Positions 44,683 to 54,240 of a stretch of DNA of 64,000 nt are shown here, in pieces (positions within the stretch are counted from its first letter, which is position 1; every line of letters begins with the position of its first letter). The translations under genes and the position numbers were made by a program. A model generated the notes under the pieces. That model was not told where the DNA came from. It ran no database searches and saw only the letters and a list, made by a program, of their open reading frames with translations. This DNA is from Serratia marcescens (GTDB lineage: Bacteria > Pseudomonadota > Gammaproteobacteria > Enterobacterales > Enterobacteriaceae): positions 2,046,001 to 2,110,000 of the forward strand of contig NZ_VFMJ01000001.1 of assembly GCF_006715005.1 (NCBI RefSeq), given 5' to 3'.

Positions 44683-45254
44683 TGACTGCGTTGTGGATAG
44701 CTATCGCGGCTTTAAGCGCGCTCGGGCTGCTGTTCGGACTGGTGCTGGGTTACGCCGCGCGCCGTTTTGAGGTGGAAGAGGATCCGGTCGCCGAGCAGGT
44801 CGACGCGATCCTGCCGCAGAGCCAGTGCGGGCAGTGCGGTTACCCCGGCTGTCGCCCCTATGCCGAGGCGGTGGCCAACGGCGAGATGATCAACAAATGC
44901 GCGCCGGGCGGCGAACAGGTGATGCTGAAACTGGCGGAGCTGCTCAACGTCGAACCGCAGCCGCTGGGCAGCGAAATCGCCGCCGAGCCGGAGCGTAAGG
45001 TGGCCTATATCGACGAGGCCAACTGCATCGGTTGCACCAAGTGCATTCAGGCCTGCCCGGTGGACGCCATCGTCGGCGCCACCCGCGCCATGCACACCGT
45101 CATTACCGACCTCTGTACCGGCTGCGATCTGTGCGTCGCCCCTTGCCCTACCGACTGTATTGAAATGAGACCGGTCGCGACCACCACCGCCAACTGGAAG
45201 TGGGATATGAAGACGATTCCGGTGCAAGTGATCCATGTGGAGCAACATGCTTAA
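44682..45254 (+). CDS. rsxB: Electron transport complex subunit RsxB
   Basis: A 190-residue iron-sulfur protein (E. coli 192) with an N-terminal membrane helix (about residues 5-25) that anchors it to the complex. Clusters: the 4Fe-4S domain with [15 protein letters not shown] (about 47-61) and two ferredoxin-type motifs, [15 protein letters not shown] and [15 protein letters not shown]. It overlaps rsxA by one base and rsxC by 8. It relays electrons in the Rsx chain. Confidence 0.95.
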   Translation: MTALWIAIAALSALGLLFGLVLGYAARRFEVEEDPVAEQVDAILPQSQCGQCGYPGCRPYAEAVANGEMINKCAPGGEQVMLKLAELLNVEPQPLGSEIAAEPERKVAYIDEANCIGCTKCIQACPVDAIVGATRAMHTVITDLCTGCDLCVAPCPTDCIEMRPVATTTANWKWDMKTIPVQVIHVEQHA

Positions 45255-47691
45255 TCTGTTCGCCGCCTTTAAAAAAGACCGGATCTGGGATTTCGACGGC
45301 GGGATCCATCCACCGGAAATGAAAACGCAGTCCAGCGGTACGCCGCTGCGTGTCGCTCCCCTGCCCAAGACCTTTATCATTCCGCTGCAGCAGCACCTGG
45401 GGCCGGAAGGCGAACTGTGCGTCAACGCCGGCGATCGGGTGTTGAAAGGCCAACCGCTGACCGTCGGCCGCGGCCGCACCGTACCGGTACACGCCCCGAC
45501 CTCGGGCACCGTCAGCGCCATTACGCCGCACATCACCGCTCATCCGTCCGGGCTGACGGAGCTGTGCGTGATTATCGAGGCAGACGGGGAAGACCGCTGG
45601 TCCGAGCGCGATCCGGTGGCGGACTATCGTCAATCCCCTGTCGCGGAACTGATTCAACGTATTCATCAGGCCGGTATTGCCGGTCTGGGCGGCGCCGGTT
45701 TCCCGACCGCCAGCAAGCTGCAAGGCGGCATGAGCGGCGTGGAAACGCTGATCCTCAACGCCGCCGAGTGCGAGCCTTACATCACCGCCGACGACCGCCT
45801 GATGCAGGAACATGCCGATCAGATCATTGAAGGCACGCAGATCCTGCAACACATTCTGCAACCCAAGCTCACGCTGATCGGCATCGAAGACAACAAACCG
45901 GAGGCAATCGCGGCGCTGAAACTGGCGTTGCGCGGGCAATCCGGCATTGGGCTGCGCGTCATCCCCACCAAATACCCGTCCGGCGGCGCCAAGCAGCTGA
46001 CCAAAATTTTGACCGGCAAGGAAGTGCCGCACGGCAAGCACTCCTCGGCTATTGGCGTTTTGATGCAAAACGTCGGCACCGCCTTCGCCATCAAGCGAGC
46101 GATCGTCGACGGCGAACCGCTGATTGAGCGCGTAGTGACCCTGACCGGCGACGCTATCGAGCGCCCCGGCAACCTGTGGGCGCGCATCGGCACGCCGGTG
46201 CAGCACCTGCTCGACTTCACCGGTTTCCGCCCGCAGGCGCAGCAGATGGTGGTCATGGGCGGCCCGCTGATGGGCTTCACCCTGCCCGCGCTGAACGTGC
46301 CAATCGTCAAGATCAGCAACTGCATTCTGGCGCCGACGGTCGATGAAATGACGCCGCAGGAGCCGGAGCAGTCCTGCATCCGCTGCGGCCTGTGCGTAGA
46401 CGCTTGCCCTGCCGGGCTGCTGCCGCAACAGCTGTACTGGTTCAGCCGTGGGCAGGAGCATGACAAGGCACGCAACCATAACCTGTTCGACTGCATCGAA
46501 TGCGGCGCCTGTGCGTTCGTCTGCCCCAGCAATATTCCGTTGGTGCAGTACTACCGTCAGGAAAAGGCCGAAATCAAGGCTATCGATCTGGAAGCGGCGC
46601 GCACCGCCGAGGCCAAGGCGCGTTTCGAAGCCAAGCAGGCCCGTCTGGAGCGCGAGAAACTGGCGCGCGAAGAGCGGCACAAAAAGGCCGCCGTCAAACT
46701 GACCGACGACGATCAGGGTGCCGTACAGGCCGCGCTGGCGCGCGTGCGCAGCAAGAATGCCGAAGCGGCGGTTACGCCGGTCAACGGCCAGCAGCCGGAT
46801 AACAGCGAGATGATCGCCGCCCGCGAAGCACGTAAAGCGCAGGCGCGCGAACGGCGCGCCCAGCTGGCTGCCGAGGTGGAAACGGAAGCACCGCCGGCGG
46901 CAACAGAGGACGATCCGCGCAAAGCGGCCGTTGCTGCCGCCTTGGCGCGCGTGAAGGCCAAAAAAGCGGAGCAGCAATCTGACGCCCCTGCTGCGGCAGA
47001 ACCGACTCCGGCTGCCGTCGAGGAAGATCCGCGCAAAGCCGCGGTAGCGGCGGCACTGGCGCGCGTAAAAGCCAAGAAAGCCGCGCAACAGGCTGATACC
47101 CCTGCTGCGGCGGAACCGGCTCCGGCAACCGTCGAGGAAGATCCGCGCAAAGCCGCGGTGGCGGCGGCACTGGCGCGCGTAAAAGCCAAGAAAGCCGCGC
47201 AACAGGCGGATGCCCCTGCTGCGGCAGAACCGGCTCCGGCTGCCGCCGAGGAAGATCCGCGCAAGGCGGCGGTCGCGGCGGCTATCGCCCGTGCCAAAGC
47301 CAAGAAAGCCGCGCAACAGGGGGATGCCCCTGCTGCGGCAGAACCGGCTCCGGCAACCACCGAGGAAGATCCGCGCAAGGCGGCGGTGGCGGCGGCACTG
47401 GCGCGCGTAAAAGCCAAGAAAGCGGCGCAACAGGCGGATACCCCTGCCGAGGCAGAACCGGCTCCGGCAACCGCCGAGGAAGATCCGCGCAAGGCGGCGG
47501 TCGCGGCGGCTATCGCCCGTGCCAAAGCCAAGAAAGCGGCGCAACAGGCGGATGCCCCTGCTGCGGCGGAACCGGCTCCGGCAACCGCCGAGGAAGATCC
47601 GCGCAAGGCGGCGGTGGCGGCGGCTATCGCCCGTGCCAAAGCCAAAAAAGCCGCCAGAGAATCGCTGGCGGCAGAAACGGAAGACAAATGA
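45247..47691 (+). CDS. rsxC: Electron transport complex subunit RsxC (repeat-expanded)
   Basis: An 814-residue peripheral subunit (E. coli 740) that binds FMN and NADH and carries two 4Fe-4S clusters. It starts [16 protein letters not shown] with GGIHPPEMK, holds the [22 protein letters not shown] loop (near residues 145-160), and the cluster motifs [12 protein letters not shown] and [12 protein letters not shown] (about 378-430). After a Lys/Glu/Ala-rich linker the C-terminus is built of seven 38-residue Ala/Lys repeats (separate entry), explaining the extra length. GGAG lies 4 bases before ATG 45247. An AraC-type gene lies antisense right after it. Confidence 0.95.
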   Translation: MLNLFAAFKKDRIWDFDGGIHPPEMKTQSSGTPLRVAPLPKTFIIPLQQHLGPEGELCVNAGDRVLKGQPLTVGRGRTVPVHAPTSGTVSAITPHITAHPSGLTELCVIIEADGEDRWSERDPVADYRQSPVAELIQRIHQAGIAGLGGAGFPTASKLQGGMSGVETLILNAAECEPYITADDRLMQEHADQIIEGTQILQHILQPKLTLIGIEDNKPEAIAALKLALRGQSGIGLRVIPTKYPSGGAKQLTKILTGKEVPHGKHSSAIGVLMQNVGTAFAIKRAIVDGEPLIERVVTLTGDAIERPGNLWARIGTPVQHLLDFTGFRPQAQQMVVMGGPLMGFTLPALNVPIVKISNCILAPTVDEMTPQEPEQSCIRCGLCVDACPAGLLPQQLYWFSRGQEHDKARNHNLFDCIECGACAFVCPSNIPLVQYYRQEKAEIKAIDLEAARTAEAKARFEAKQARLEREKLAREERHKKAAVKLTDDDQGAVQAALARVRSKNAEAAVTPVNGQQPDNSEMIAAREARKAQARERRAQLAAEVETEAPPAATEDDPRKAAVAAALARVKAKKAEQQSDAPAAAEPTPAAVEEDPRKAAVAAALARVKAKKAAQQADTPAAAEPAPATVEEDPRKAAVAAALARVKAKKAAQQADAPAAAEPAPAAAEEDPRKAAVAAAIARAKAKKAAQQGDAPAAAEPAPATTEEDPRKAAVAAALARVKAKKAAQQADTPAEAEPAPATAEEDPRKAAVAAAIARAKAKKAAQQADAPAAAEPAPATAEEDPRKAAVAAAIARAKAKKAARESLAAETEDK
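46906..47691 (+). repeat. Seven 114-bp tandem repeats in rsxC
   Basis: Units start with codons for [10 protein letters not shown] at 46906 (EDDPRK), 47020, 47134, 47248, 47362, 47476 and 47590. Each is 114 bases (38 residues, Ala/Lys helix then a Pro/Ala linker); the last is cut short. Two sub-types alternate (ALARVKAKK and AIARAKAKK), which points to unequal recombination. The unit repeats a pattern also seen in E. coli RsxC, but longer here. Confidence 0.95.
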
Positions 47692-47697
47692 TGACAG

Positions 47698-47726
47698 CGG
47701 CGCCAGGCCACAGCCCGGCGCCGTTT
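47698..47726. terminator. Hairpin between rsxC and the antisense AraC gene
   Basis: CGGCGCC / GGCGCCG form a 7-bp stem with a 12-base loop, followed by TTT on the plus strand. The run is short, but it lies where rsxABC would end. The palindromic arms make it usable from both sides. Confidence 0.45.
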
Positions 47727-48576
47727 AATCGATAGAGATCAGATAAGTATAATCCACTTCAATCTGGCGCAGTTTGGACTCGGGGTTCCACTCTTTGGTT
47801 TGAATGATCTCCATTTCCATACTGCCGCGCACCTTATCCTTCAATCCCGGCATCACATGTGACACCAGGTAGCCGAAAAACTGCAGACACTCTTTCGCCG
47901 TGCCCTTATGGTTGATGGAGATAAACTCGCGGCTCGGCAGATGAATGGTATCTATCTGGTGATTGGAAAGAATATCCTTTTTGTGTTCCGGATCGACCGC
48001 CATCACCAGCGTGGAGGACAGCTCTTCGCCTTCCCCCCCGGCATGAGGGGAATAGATGCTGTAAATCCGCCGGCAATCGACGTGCAACCCCTTGAAGAAG
48101 TCGTTGAAAATCTCGTCCTTCATCGCCATGCAGGAAGCGTACTCCAGCTCTTGTTCGGAGGCGAAATCCAGCCGGCGCGAGAAGCCGACCAGTTGCATCT
48201 CGGGCAAGGTCAGCCGCTTCACCTCCGGATAATAACCGGCGCCGTAGCTGGCTTCGAAGTTAAAGCGCGGCATCAGGTTTTTCACGTCCCAGTGCTCCAT
48301 CGAGCGGTAGCGATTGGGGGTGGTGCCGAAGCGCTGCTTGAACATGCGGGTAAAGGTCTGCTGCGAGTCGAAGCCCAGCTCATCGGAGATGTCGATGATG
48401 GAGCGGCGAGTGATACGCAGCGCCACTGCAGCACGCGTCAGGATGCGCGAACGGATATAAGTGGCGAGTTGAATGCCGGTAATACGCTTGAATTTACGCT
48501 GCAGATGCCACTTGGAATAGCCCGAAATTCGCGCGACTTCATCCAGGTTTGGCCGTTTCTCCAGATGTATCTCCAC
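47725..48576 (-). CDS. Rob/MarA/SoxS-like AraC family regulator within rsx (N-terminus out of frame)
   Basis: The open frame from GTG 48576 codes for 283 residues. It has the two AraC helix-turn-helices in MarA/Rob form: SGYSKWHLQRKFKRITG (about residues 18-34) and DSQQTFTRMFKQRFGTTP (about 70-87). A GyrI-like ligand domain (about 120-283) follows, as in Rob. GTG 48576 would drop helix 1, while upstream codons continue the family fold (FIEELIEW) but reach a TGA. ATG 48613 (minus) lies one base out of frame across a run of seven T; six T would give MKTFFIEELIEWVE. So the gene is frameshifted, slippage-expressed, or starts at a rare codon. It lies antisense between rsxC and rsxD. Confidence 0.8.
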   Translation of the reverse strand: MEIHLEKRPNLDEVARISGYSKWHLQRKFKRITGIQLATYIRSRILTRAAVALRITRRSIIDISDELGFDSQQTFTRMFKQRFGTTPNRYRSMEHWDVKNLMPRFNFEASYGAGYYPEVKRLTLPEMQLVGFSRRLDFASEQELEYASCMAMKDEIFNDFFKGLHVDCRRIYSIYSPHAGGEGEELSSTLVMAVDPEHKKDILSNHQIDTIHLPSREFISINHKGTAKECLQFFGYLVSHVMPGLKDKVRGSMEMEIIQTKEWNPESKLRQIEVDYTYLISID

Positions 48577-48984
48577 CCACTCAATTAGCTCTTCAATAAA
48601 AAAATGTCTTCATTTGTCATTATTATGGATTCACTGACTCAATAATGTTCGCGATAGTAACCTACACGTATTATGTGAAAGTTGTTATTTTGTGCGAAAA
48701 TCTGGATAAAAATGATATTTCATTCATACGGTTACCCCGATTCCCGCAGTCAATGGCGGCACAAGTTCCACTGACAATTCCTCACGTTAGCCCATTTTCT
48801 GGCCAAAAAAAATCAAATCGCGCCACCCTGATATTCACGAGTGCGAAAAGGCGAATACCCCTATAATTAAGGCGTATTACCCTCGCATCGAATCAGGTAG
48901 AATGCTCGGCTATCATTTTTGCCGCGCCTTCAGAACGGCGCATCGAAACTGCCGCAGGCGCGGCGCAGAAGGTATCGTTACTCT
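48577..48984. other. AT-rich gap between the AraC gene and rsxD
   Basis: About 400 bases that would be absent in a contiguous E. coli-type rsx operon. The left end holds the regulator's missing N-terminus and the T7 run (A at 48598-48604). Further right is a TATAAT (48862-48867) overlapping an AATACCCCT element shared with the rsxA upstream region, likely the rsxD promoter. A 23-codon ORF reading is not supported. Confidence 0.6.
48854..48867 (+). promoter_or_regulatory. Probable rsxDGE promoter with AATACCCCT element (copy 2)
   Basis: AATACCCCT (48854-48862) runs into TATAAT (48862-48867), a perfect -10. No good -35 lies 17 bp upstream (GAGTGC), so activator dependence is likely. A match to the element before rsxA supports a shared control. 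Confidence 0.55.
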
Positions 48985-50070
48985 ATGAAGTTCAGGCCGG
49001 TATCACCCACAGCCGCCAAAGGCTTACACATCGCCAGCTCGCCATTCACCCACAACCAGCAAAGCACCAGCCGCATCATGCTGTGGGTCATGTTGGCGTG
49101 TATTCCCGGCATCGCGGCACAGATTTGGTTCTTCGGCTACGGCGTATTGATTCAGGTGGCGCTGGCGGCGATCGTCGCGCTGGCGGCGGAAGGCGCAATC
49201 CTCACGCTGCGCAAGCTGCCGGTGCGCAGCCGGCTGGCGGATAACTCCGCCCTGCTGACCGCGCTGCTGCTCGGCATCAGCCTGCCGCCGCTGGCGCCGT
49301 GGTGGATGATTGTCATCGGTACTTTCTTCGCCATCGTCATCGCCAAGCAGCTGTACGGCGGCCTCGGGCAGAACCCGTTCAACCCGGCAATGGTCGGTTA
49401 CGTGGTGCTGCTGATCTCCTTCCCTGTACAGATGACCAGCTGGCTGCCGCCGGATGAGCTGCGCGCCACCGCGCTGTCGCTCCACGACACGCTGCTGGCC
49501 ATTTTCAGCGGCCATACTTCGCAAGGCGCGACGCTGCATGAACTGCAGATGGGCGTGGACGGCATCAGCCAGGCCACGCCGCTCGACGGCTTCAAAACCG
49601 GCCTGCGCAGCGGCCACAGCGTGGAACAGGTGTTGCAGCAGCCGCTCTTCGGCGGCGCCCTGGCCGGCATCGGCTGGCAGTGGGTCAACCTCGGCTTCCT
49701 GGCCGGCGGCCTGTTTATGCTGGCGCGCCGCCTGATCCACTGGCAGATCCCGTTCAGCATGTTGGCCGCCATCGCCTTCTGTTCCGGCCTGGCCTGGTGG
49801 ATCGATCCGGCGCATCAGGCTTCGCCGCTGATCCACCTGTTCTCCGGCGCCAGCATGTTGGGCGCGTTCTTCATCGCCACCGACCCGGTCAGCGCCTCCA
49901 CTACGCCGAAGGGCCGTTTGATCTACGGCGCGCTGATCGGCGTGCTGGTGTGGCTGATCCGCGTCTATGGCGGCTACCCTGACGGGGTGGCCTTCGCCGT
50001 GCTGCTCGCCAATATCACCGTCCCGTTAATCGACCACTACACGCAGCCGCGCGTGTACGGCCATCGCTAA
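48985..50070 (+). CDS. rsxD: Electron transport complex subunit RsxD
   Basis: A 361-residue inner-membrane flavoprotein (E. coli 352) with about ten helices. The covalent-FMN threonine is expected at Thr198 in [10 protein letters not shown]. Conserved are [40 protein letters not shown] and [23 protein letters not shown] 48985 (MKFRPVSP) is chosen; the N-terminus is about 12 residues longer than in E. coli. Upstream it has its own control region instead of rsxC. rsxG follows after 9 bases. Confidence 0.93.
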   Translation: MKFRPVSPTAAKGLHIASSPFTHNQQSTSRIMLWVMLACIPGIAAQIWFFGYGVLIQVALAAIVALAAEGAILTLRKLPVRSRLADNSALLTALLLGISLPPLAPWWMIVIGTFFAIVIAKQLYGGLGQNPFNPAMVGYVVLLISFPVQMTSWLPPDELRATALSLHDTLLAIFSGHTSQGATLHELQMGVDGISQATPLDGFKTGLRSGHSVEQVLQQPLFGGALAGIGWQWVNLGFLAGGLFMLARRLIHWQIPFSMLAAIAFCSGLAWWIDPAHQASPLIHLFSGASMLGAFFIATDPVSASTTPKGRLIYGALIGVLVWLIRVYGGYPDGVAFAVLLANITVPLIDHYTQPRVYGHR

Positions 50071-50079
50071 GGAGCCGCC

Positions 50080-50709
50080 ATGCTGAATTCCATGAGAAAG
50101 CACGGCACCACGCTGGCGGTGTTTGCGGCAGTCACCACCGGCCTGACCGCCGTGGTCTACGCCCTGACGAAAACCACCATCGCCCATCAGGCAGCGCTGC
50201 AGCAAAAAGCGCTGCTCGATCAGGTGGTACCGCCGGAAAACTACGACAACATCATGCAGAACGAGTGCTTCCTGGTCAGCGACCCGGCGCTGGGCGACGG
50301 CGCGCCGCACCGTTTGTACCTGGCGCGCAAAAACGGGCAACCGACCGCCGCCGCGCTGGAAACCACCGCGCCGGACGGCTACTCCGGCGCCATCAAGCTG
50401 CTGGTCGGCGCCGATTTCAACGGCACGGTGCTCGGCACCCGCGTGATTGAGCACCACGAAACCCCGGGGCTGGGTGACAAAATTGAACTGCGCATTTCCG
50501 ACTGGATTTCTTTCTTCAGCGGCAAGAAAATCGAAGGCCCTGACGATAAGCGCTGGGCGGTGAAGAAAGACGGCGGTATGTTCGACCAGTTCACCGGCGC
50601 GACCATCACCCCGCGTGCGGTGGTCAATGCGGTGCGCCGCACGGCGTTGTATATGGAAACACTGCCGCCTAAACTTGAAAGCTTACCTGCGTGTGGAGCC
50701 AGCGAATGA
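50080..50709 (+). CDS. rsxG: Electron transport complex subunit RsxG
   Basis: A 209-residue periplasm-facing flavoprotein with one N-terminal membrane helix (about residues 9-28). The FMN-acceptor Thr175 lies in [14 protein letters not shown], the RnfG form [19 protein letters not shown] is the conserved loop near the flavin. GGAGCC lies 6 bases upstream of ATG 50080. Its TGA overlaps the rsxE ATG (ATGA). Confidence 0.94.
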   Translation: MLNSMRKHGTTLAVFAAVTTGLTAVVYALTKTTIAHQAALQQKALLDQVVPPENYDNIMQNECFLVSDPALGDGAPHRLYLARKNGQPTAAALETTAPDGYSGAIKLLVGADFNGTVLGTRVIEHHETPGLGDKIELRISDWISFFSGKKIEGPDDKRWAVKKDGGMFDQFTGATITPRAVVNAVRRTALYMETLPPKLESLPACGASE

Positions 50710-51404
50710 GTGAAGCCAAAGAATTGATCGTCCAGGGGTTGTGGAAAAACAACTCCGCCCTGGTGCAGCTGCTGGGCATGTGTCCGTTGCTGGCGGTGAC
50801 CTCCACCGTCACCAACGCGCTGGGCCTGGGGCTGGCCACCACGCTGGTGCTGACGCTGACCAACGCCTCCATCTCCGCGGTACGCCGCTGGGTGCCGAGC
50901 GAGGTGCGTATTCCTATCTACGTGATGATCATCGCCGCGGTGGTGAGCATCGTGCAGATGCTGATCAACGCCTATGCCTTCGGCCTGTATCAGTCGCTCG
51001 GCATCTTTATTCCATTGATCGTGACCAACTGCATCGTGGTGGGCCGCGCCGAAGCGGTGGCCGCCAAGAAGCCGGTCGGCCTCTCGGCGCTGGACGGCAT
51101 GGCCATCGGCCTCGGCGCTACCGGCGTGATGGTGACGCTGGGCTCGATGCGCGAACTGTTGGGTAACGGCACGTTGTTCGACGGCGCCGATCAGCTGCTG
51201 GGCGGCTGGGCCAAGTCGCTGCGCATCGAAGTCGTGCATTTCGACAGCCCGTTTCTGCTGGCGATGCTGCCGCCGGGTGCCTTTATCGGCCTGGGGCTGC
51301 TGCTGGCGGTCAAATATCTGATCGACGAAAAAATGAAGGCGCGCAAAGCCCGCGCCGTGGCGGTGGAACCGCTGCTGGAACAAGGACGTGCTGAGAAGGC
51401 CTGA
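50706..51404 (+). CDS. rsxE: Electron transport complex subunit RsxE
   Basis: A 232-residue inner-membrane subunit with six helices (E. coli 231), partner of RsxA. It contains [20 protein letters not shown] and [17 protein letters not shown], whose Cys residues complete the shared 2Fe-2S cluster. It overlaps rsxG by 4 bases, and its TGA overlaps the nth ATG (TGATG). Confidence 0.95.
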   Translation: MSEAKELIVQGLWKNNSALVQLLGMCPLLAVTSTVTNALGLGLATTLVLTLTNASISAVRRWVPSEVRIPIYVMIIAAVVSIVQMLINAYAFGLYQSLGIFIPLIVTNCIVVGRAEAVAAKKPVGLSALDGMAIGLGATGVMVTLGSMRELLGNGTLFDGADQLLGGWAKSLRIEVVHFDSPFLLAMLPPGAFIGLGLLLAVKYLIDEKMKARKARAVAVEPLLEQGRAEKA

Positions 51405-52045
51405 TGAACAAGCAGAAGCGACTGGAAATTCTGACCCGGCTGCGCGACAACAACCCGCACCCGACCACCGAGCTGGTGTACACCACGCCGTTTGAACTGC
51501 TGATTGCGGTGCTGCTGTCTGCGCAGGCCACCGACGTGAGCGTCAACAAGGCGACCGCCAAGCTTTATCCGGTCGCCAACACCCCCGCCGCCTTGCTGGC
51601 GCTGGGGGTTGATGGCGTCAAGGAGTACATCAAGACCATCGGCCTGTTCAACAGCAAGGCCGAAAACGTGATCAAAACCTGCCGCATGCTGCTGGAGCTG
51701 CACGGTGGCGAAGTGCCGGAGGATCGCGCCGCGCTGGAGGCGCTGCCGGGCGTCGGCCGCAAGACCGCCAACGTGGTGCTCAACACGGCCTTCGGCTGGG
51801 CGACCATCGCCGTCGATACCCATATCTTCCGGGTGTGTAACCGCACCCACTTCGCGCCGGGCAAGAATGTCGATCAGGTGGAAGAGAAGCTGTTGAAGGT
51901 AGTGCCCGCCGAATTCAAGGTCGATTGCCACCACTGGCTGATCCTGCACGGGCGCTACACCTGCATCGCGCGCAAACCGCGCTGTGGCTCGTGCATTATC
52001 GAAGACCTGTGCGAGTATAAAGAAAAGGTTTATCCGGAATCCTGA
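51404..52045 (+). CDS. nth: Endonuclease III (DNA glycosylase/AP lyase) Nth
   Basis: A 213-residue base-excision repair enzyme (E. coli 211) that removes oxidised pyrimidines and cleaves abasic sites. The helix-hairpin-helix is LPGVGRKTANVVL (about residues 113-125, containing the catalytic Lys), the catalytic Asp is in IAVDTHIFRV, and the 4Fe-4S cluster motif is CIARKPRCGSCIIEDLC (C-x6-C-x2-C-x5-C). It is the last gene of the rsx operon as in E. coli. Confidence 0.96.
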   Translation: MNKQKRLEILTRLRDNNPHPTTELVYTTPFELLIAVLLSAQATDVSVNKATAKLYPVANTPAALLALGVDGVKEYIKTIGLFNSKAENVIKTCRMLLELHGGEVPEDRAALEALPGVGRKTANVVLNTAFGWATIAVDTHIFRVCNRTHFAPGKNVDQVEEKLLKVVPAEFKVDCHHWLILHGRYTCIARKPRCGSCIIEDLCEYKEKVYPES

Positions 52046-52648
52046 GTCTGTTGGGTGCGGCAAACCGCACCCGTCGCTTCCTCTCCCCCGCCAGCGCCTC
52101 TTTTTTATCGGAAATGTGATATTGCGCAGCAGTAACCCCGGCGTTATCGCGGTTTTCAGTGGAAAACTCAGTACCGCGTTATTTTCAAGCGAAAAATTAG
52201 TCGAAAATTGCGGTGAGCGTCACGCTTTCGGGATCACAAGGCGTTCACAAATGCCAGTCCCGTTTTCCTAAATTTCTATAATTTTACAAAACGCGCCATA
52301 TACACAACATTCCAACGGATTAATAACCGTACATACACTGATGCGCTAAAAAATAGCAATTCAGCAGAATATATCCCTGTTTAAAATCCGTATAGCTTTT
52401 AATCAAAACAAAAAATCGGCAAACCATTAAAACCCGAAAGTTAATACTGCATAACATTTGCAACATCGCAGCATAATCCTGCGGGCGTGAAATGTAACCG
52501 AATATGACAAACTGCTTGCCACGTTGACAAAGATAGTGAACATTAACCGCCGTCCCCATCCTATAACAACGCAAAAGGATGCCGTTCCGCATCAACTTTT
52601 GTACTTTCCCGTCCTCCAAAGACGGGCTGCGAAAAAACAGAGGTACCA
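52046..52648. other. AT-rich leader and control region of dtpA
   Basis: A 603-bp gap, clearly AT-richer than its neighbours. A 113-codon ORF on the minus strand (52320-52661) has no family match and is not counted. OmpR-type regulation is known for tppB (dtpA) in E. coli and Salmonella, and AT-rich upstream DNA fits that, but I cannot place an OmpR site with confidence. Confidence 0.6.
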
Positions 52649-54163
52649 GTGTCAACAGCAAACAACCAACACCCGGAGAGCGTTAGCCTTAACGCGTTCA
52701 AACAACCGAAAGCGTTCTATCTGATCTTCTCGATCGAACTGTGGGAGCGTTTCGGCTATTACGGCCTGCAGGGCATCATGGCGGTTTATCTGGTCAAGAT
52801 GCTCGGCATGAGCGAAGCCGACTCCATCACCCTGTTCTCTTCCTTCAGCGCCCTGGTATACGGCTTCGTCGCCATCGGCGGCTGGCTGGGCGACAAGGTG
52901 CTGGGCGCCAAACGCGTGATCGTGCTCGGCGCACTGGTGCTGGCCGCCGGTTACGCCATGGTGGCCTACTCCGGCCACGACATCTTCTGGGTCTACATGG
53001 GTATGGCGACCATCGCCGTGGGCAGCGGCCTGTTCAAGGCTAACCCGTCCTCCCTGCTGTCCACCTGCTATGAGAAAGACGATCCGCGTCTCGACGGCGC
53101 CTTCACCATGTACTACATGTCGGTGAACATCGGTTCCTTCTTCTCCATGCTGGCCACTCCATGGCTGGCGGCGAAATATGGCTGGAGCGTGGCGTTCTCC
53201 CTGAGCGTGGTCGGCATGCTGATCACCCTGGTCAACTTTATGATGTGCCACAAGTGGGTGAAGAAAAACGGCTCCAAGCCTGACTTCAAGCCGCTGCACC
53301 TGCCGAAACTGCTGATGGTGCTGGTCGGCATCGTGGCGCTGGTCGCCGTGTCCAGCTGGCTGCTGCACAACCAGGTGATCGCACGCTGGGCGCTGGCTCT
53401 CGTTTCCGCCGGCATCGTTCTGGTGTTCGCCAAGGAAACCTTCGCCCTGCACGGCGCCGCACGCCGCAAGATGATCGTCGCCTTCCTGCTGATGCTGGAA
53501 GCGGTAGTGTTCTTCGTGCTGTACAGCCAGATGCCAACCTCGCTGAACTTCTTCGCCATCCACAACGTGGAGCACAACATCTTTGGCGTTGCCTTCGAGC
53601 CGGAGCAGTACCAGGCGCTGAACCCGTTCTGGATCATGCTCGCCAGCCCGATTCTGGCCGCGCTGTATAACAAAATGGGCGATCGCCTACCGATGCCGCA
53701 CAAGTTCGCTTTCGGCATGATCCTGTGCTCCTGCGCCTTCCTGGTGCTGCCATGGGGCGCCAGCTTCGCCAACGAACAGGGCATCGTGTCGGTCAACTGG
53801 CTGATCCTGAGCTACGCGCTGCAGAGCATCGGTGAGCTGATGATTTCCGGCCTGGGTCTGGCGATGGTGGCACAGCTGGTGCCGCAGCGTCTGATGGGGT
53901 TCATCATGGGTTCCTGGTTCCTGACCACCGCCGCCGCCGCGCTGATCGCCGGTAAGGTTGCCGGCCTGACCGCCGTCCCGAGCGACATCAACGACGCGCA
54001 CGCTTCGCTGGCCATCTACAGCCATGTGTTTATGCAGATCGGCATCGTCACCGCCGTCATCGCTATCCTGATGATGCTGACCGCGCCGAAACTGTACCGC
54101 ATGACGCTGGATACCACCGAAGACGCCAATCAAAAAGCACAGGAAGCCACCGCGGCTCGCTGA
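52649..54163 (+). CDS. dtpA: Dipeptide/tripeptide permease DtpA (TppB)
   Basis: A 504-residue proton-coupled oligopeptide transporter (POT family, E. coli 500) with 14 hydrophobic segments. The signature [19 protein letters not shown] and [19 protein letters not shown] (about residues 30-50) contains the ExxERFxYY motif for proton coupling; [14 protein letters not shown] is the PTR2 signature. Like the E. coli gene it starts with GTG (52649) after AGAGG. A strong terminator follows. Confidence 0.96.
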   Translation: MSTANNQHPESVSLNAFKQPKAFYLIFSIELWERFGYYGLQGIMAVYLVKMLGMSEADSITLFSSFSALVYGFVAIGGWLGDKVLGAKRVIVLGALVLAAGYAMVAYSGHDIFWVYMGMATIAVGSGLFKANPSSLLSTCYEKDDPRLDGAFTMYYMSVNIGSFFSMLATPWLAAKYGWSVAFSLSVVGMLITLVNFMMCHKWVKKNGSKPDFKPLHLPKLLMVLVGIVALVAVSSWLLHNQVIARWALALVSAGIVLVFAKETFALHGAARRKMIVAFLLMLEAVVFFVLYSQMPTSLNFFAIHNVEHNIFGVAFEPEQYQALNPFWIMLASPILAALYNKMGDRLPMPHKFAFGMILCSCAFLVLPWGASFANEQGIVSVNWLILSYALQSIGELMISGLGLAMVAQLVPQRLMGFIMGSWFLTTAAAALIAGKVAGLTAVPSDINDAHASLAIYSHVFMQIGIVTAVIAILMMLTAPKLYRMTLDTTEDANQKAQEATAAR

Positions 54164-54186
54164 TCGCCAGCAGATTGAGCGTAAAT

Positions 54187-54221
54187 AAAAACACCGGGGT
54201 TAATGCCCCGGTGTTTTTTTT
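54187..54221. terminator. Bidirectional terminator between dtpA and the prolyl oligopeptidase
   Basis: A perfect 9-bp stem ACACCGGGG / CCCCGGTGT (54191-54214) with loop TTAATG is flanked by AAAA on the left and TTTTTTTT on the right, so it works on both strands. Confidence 0.92.
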
Positions 54222-54240
54222 ATGGCCGCGAGAAAAGTGC

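Noticed and set aside
46906..47691. CRISPR-like array.
   Set aside because: The repeats are contiguous 114-bp coding units in frame with rsxC, without spacers.
45148..47711. Very long ORFs (798 and 332 codons) antisense to rsxC.
   Set aside because: They are the complement of a GC-rich, Ala/Lys-coding repeat array and the gene in front of it; the proteins are Arg/Ala/Ser repeats with no family match or ribosome site.
52320..52661. 113-codon ORF on the minus strand in the dtpA upstream region.
   Set aside because: AT-rich non-coding DNA; no ribosome site, no recognisable family, and it overlaps the dtpA start.
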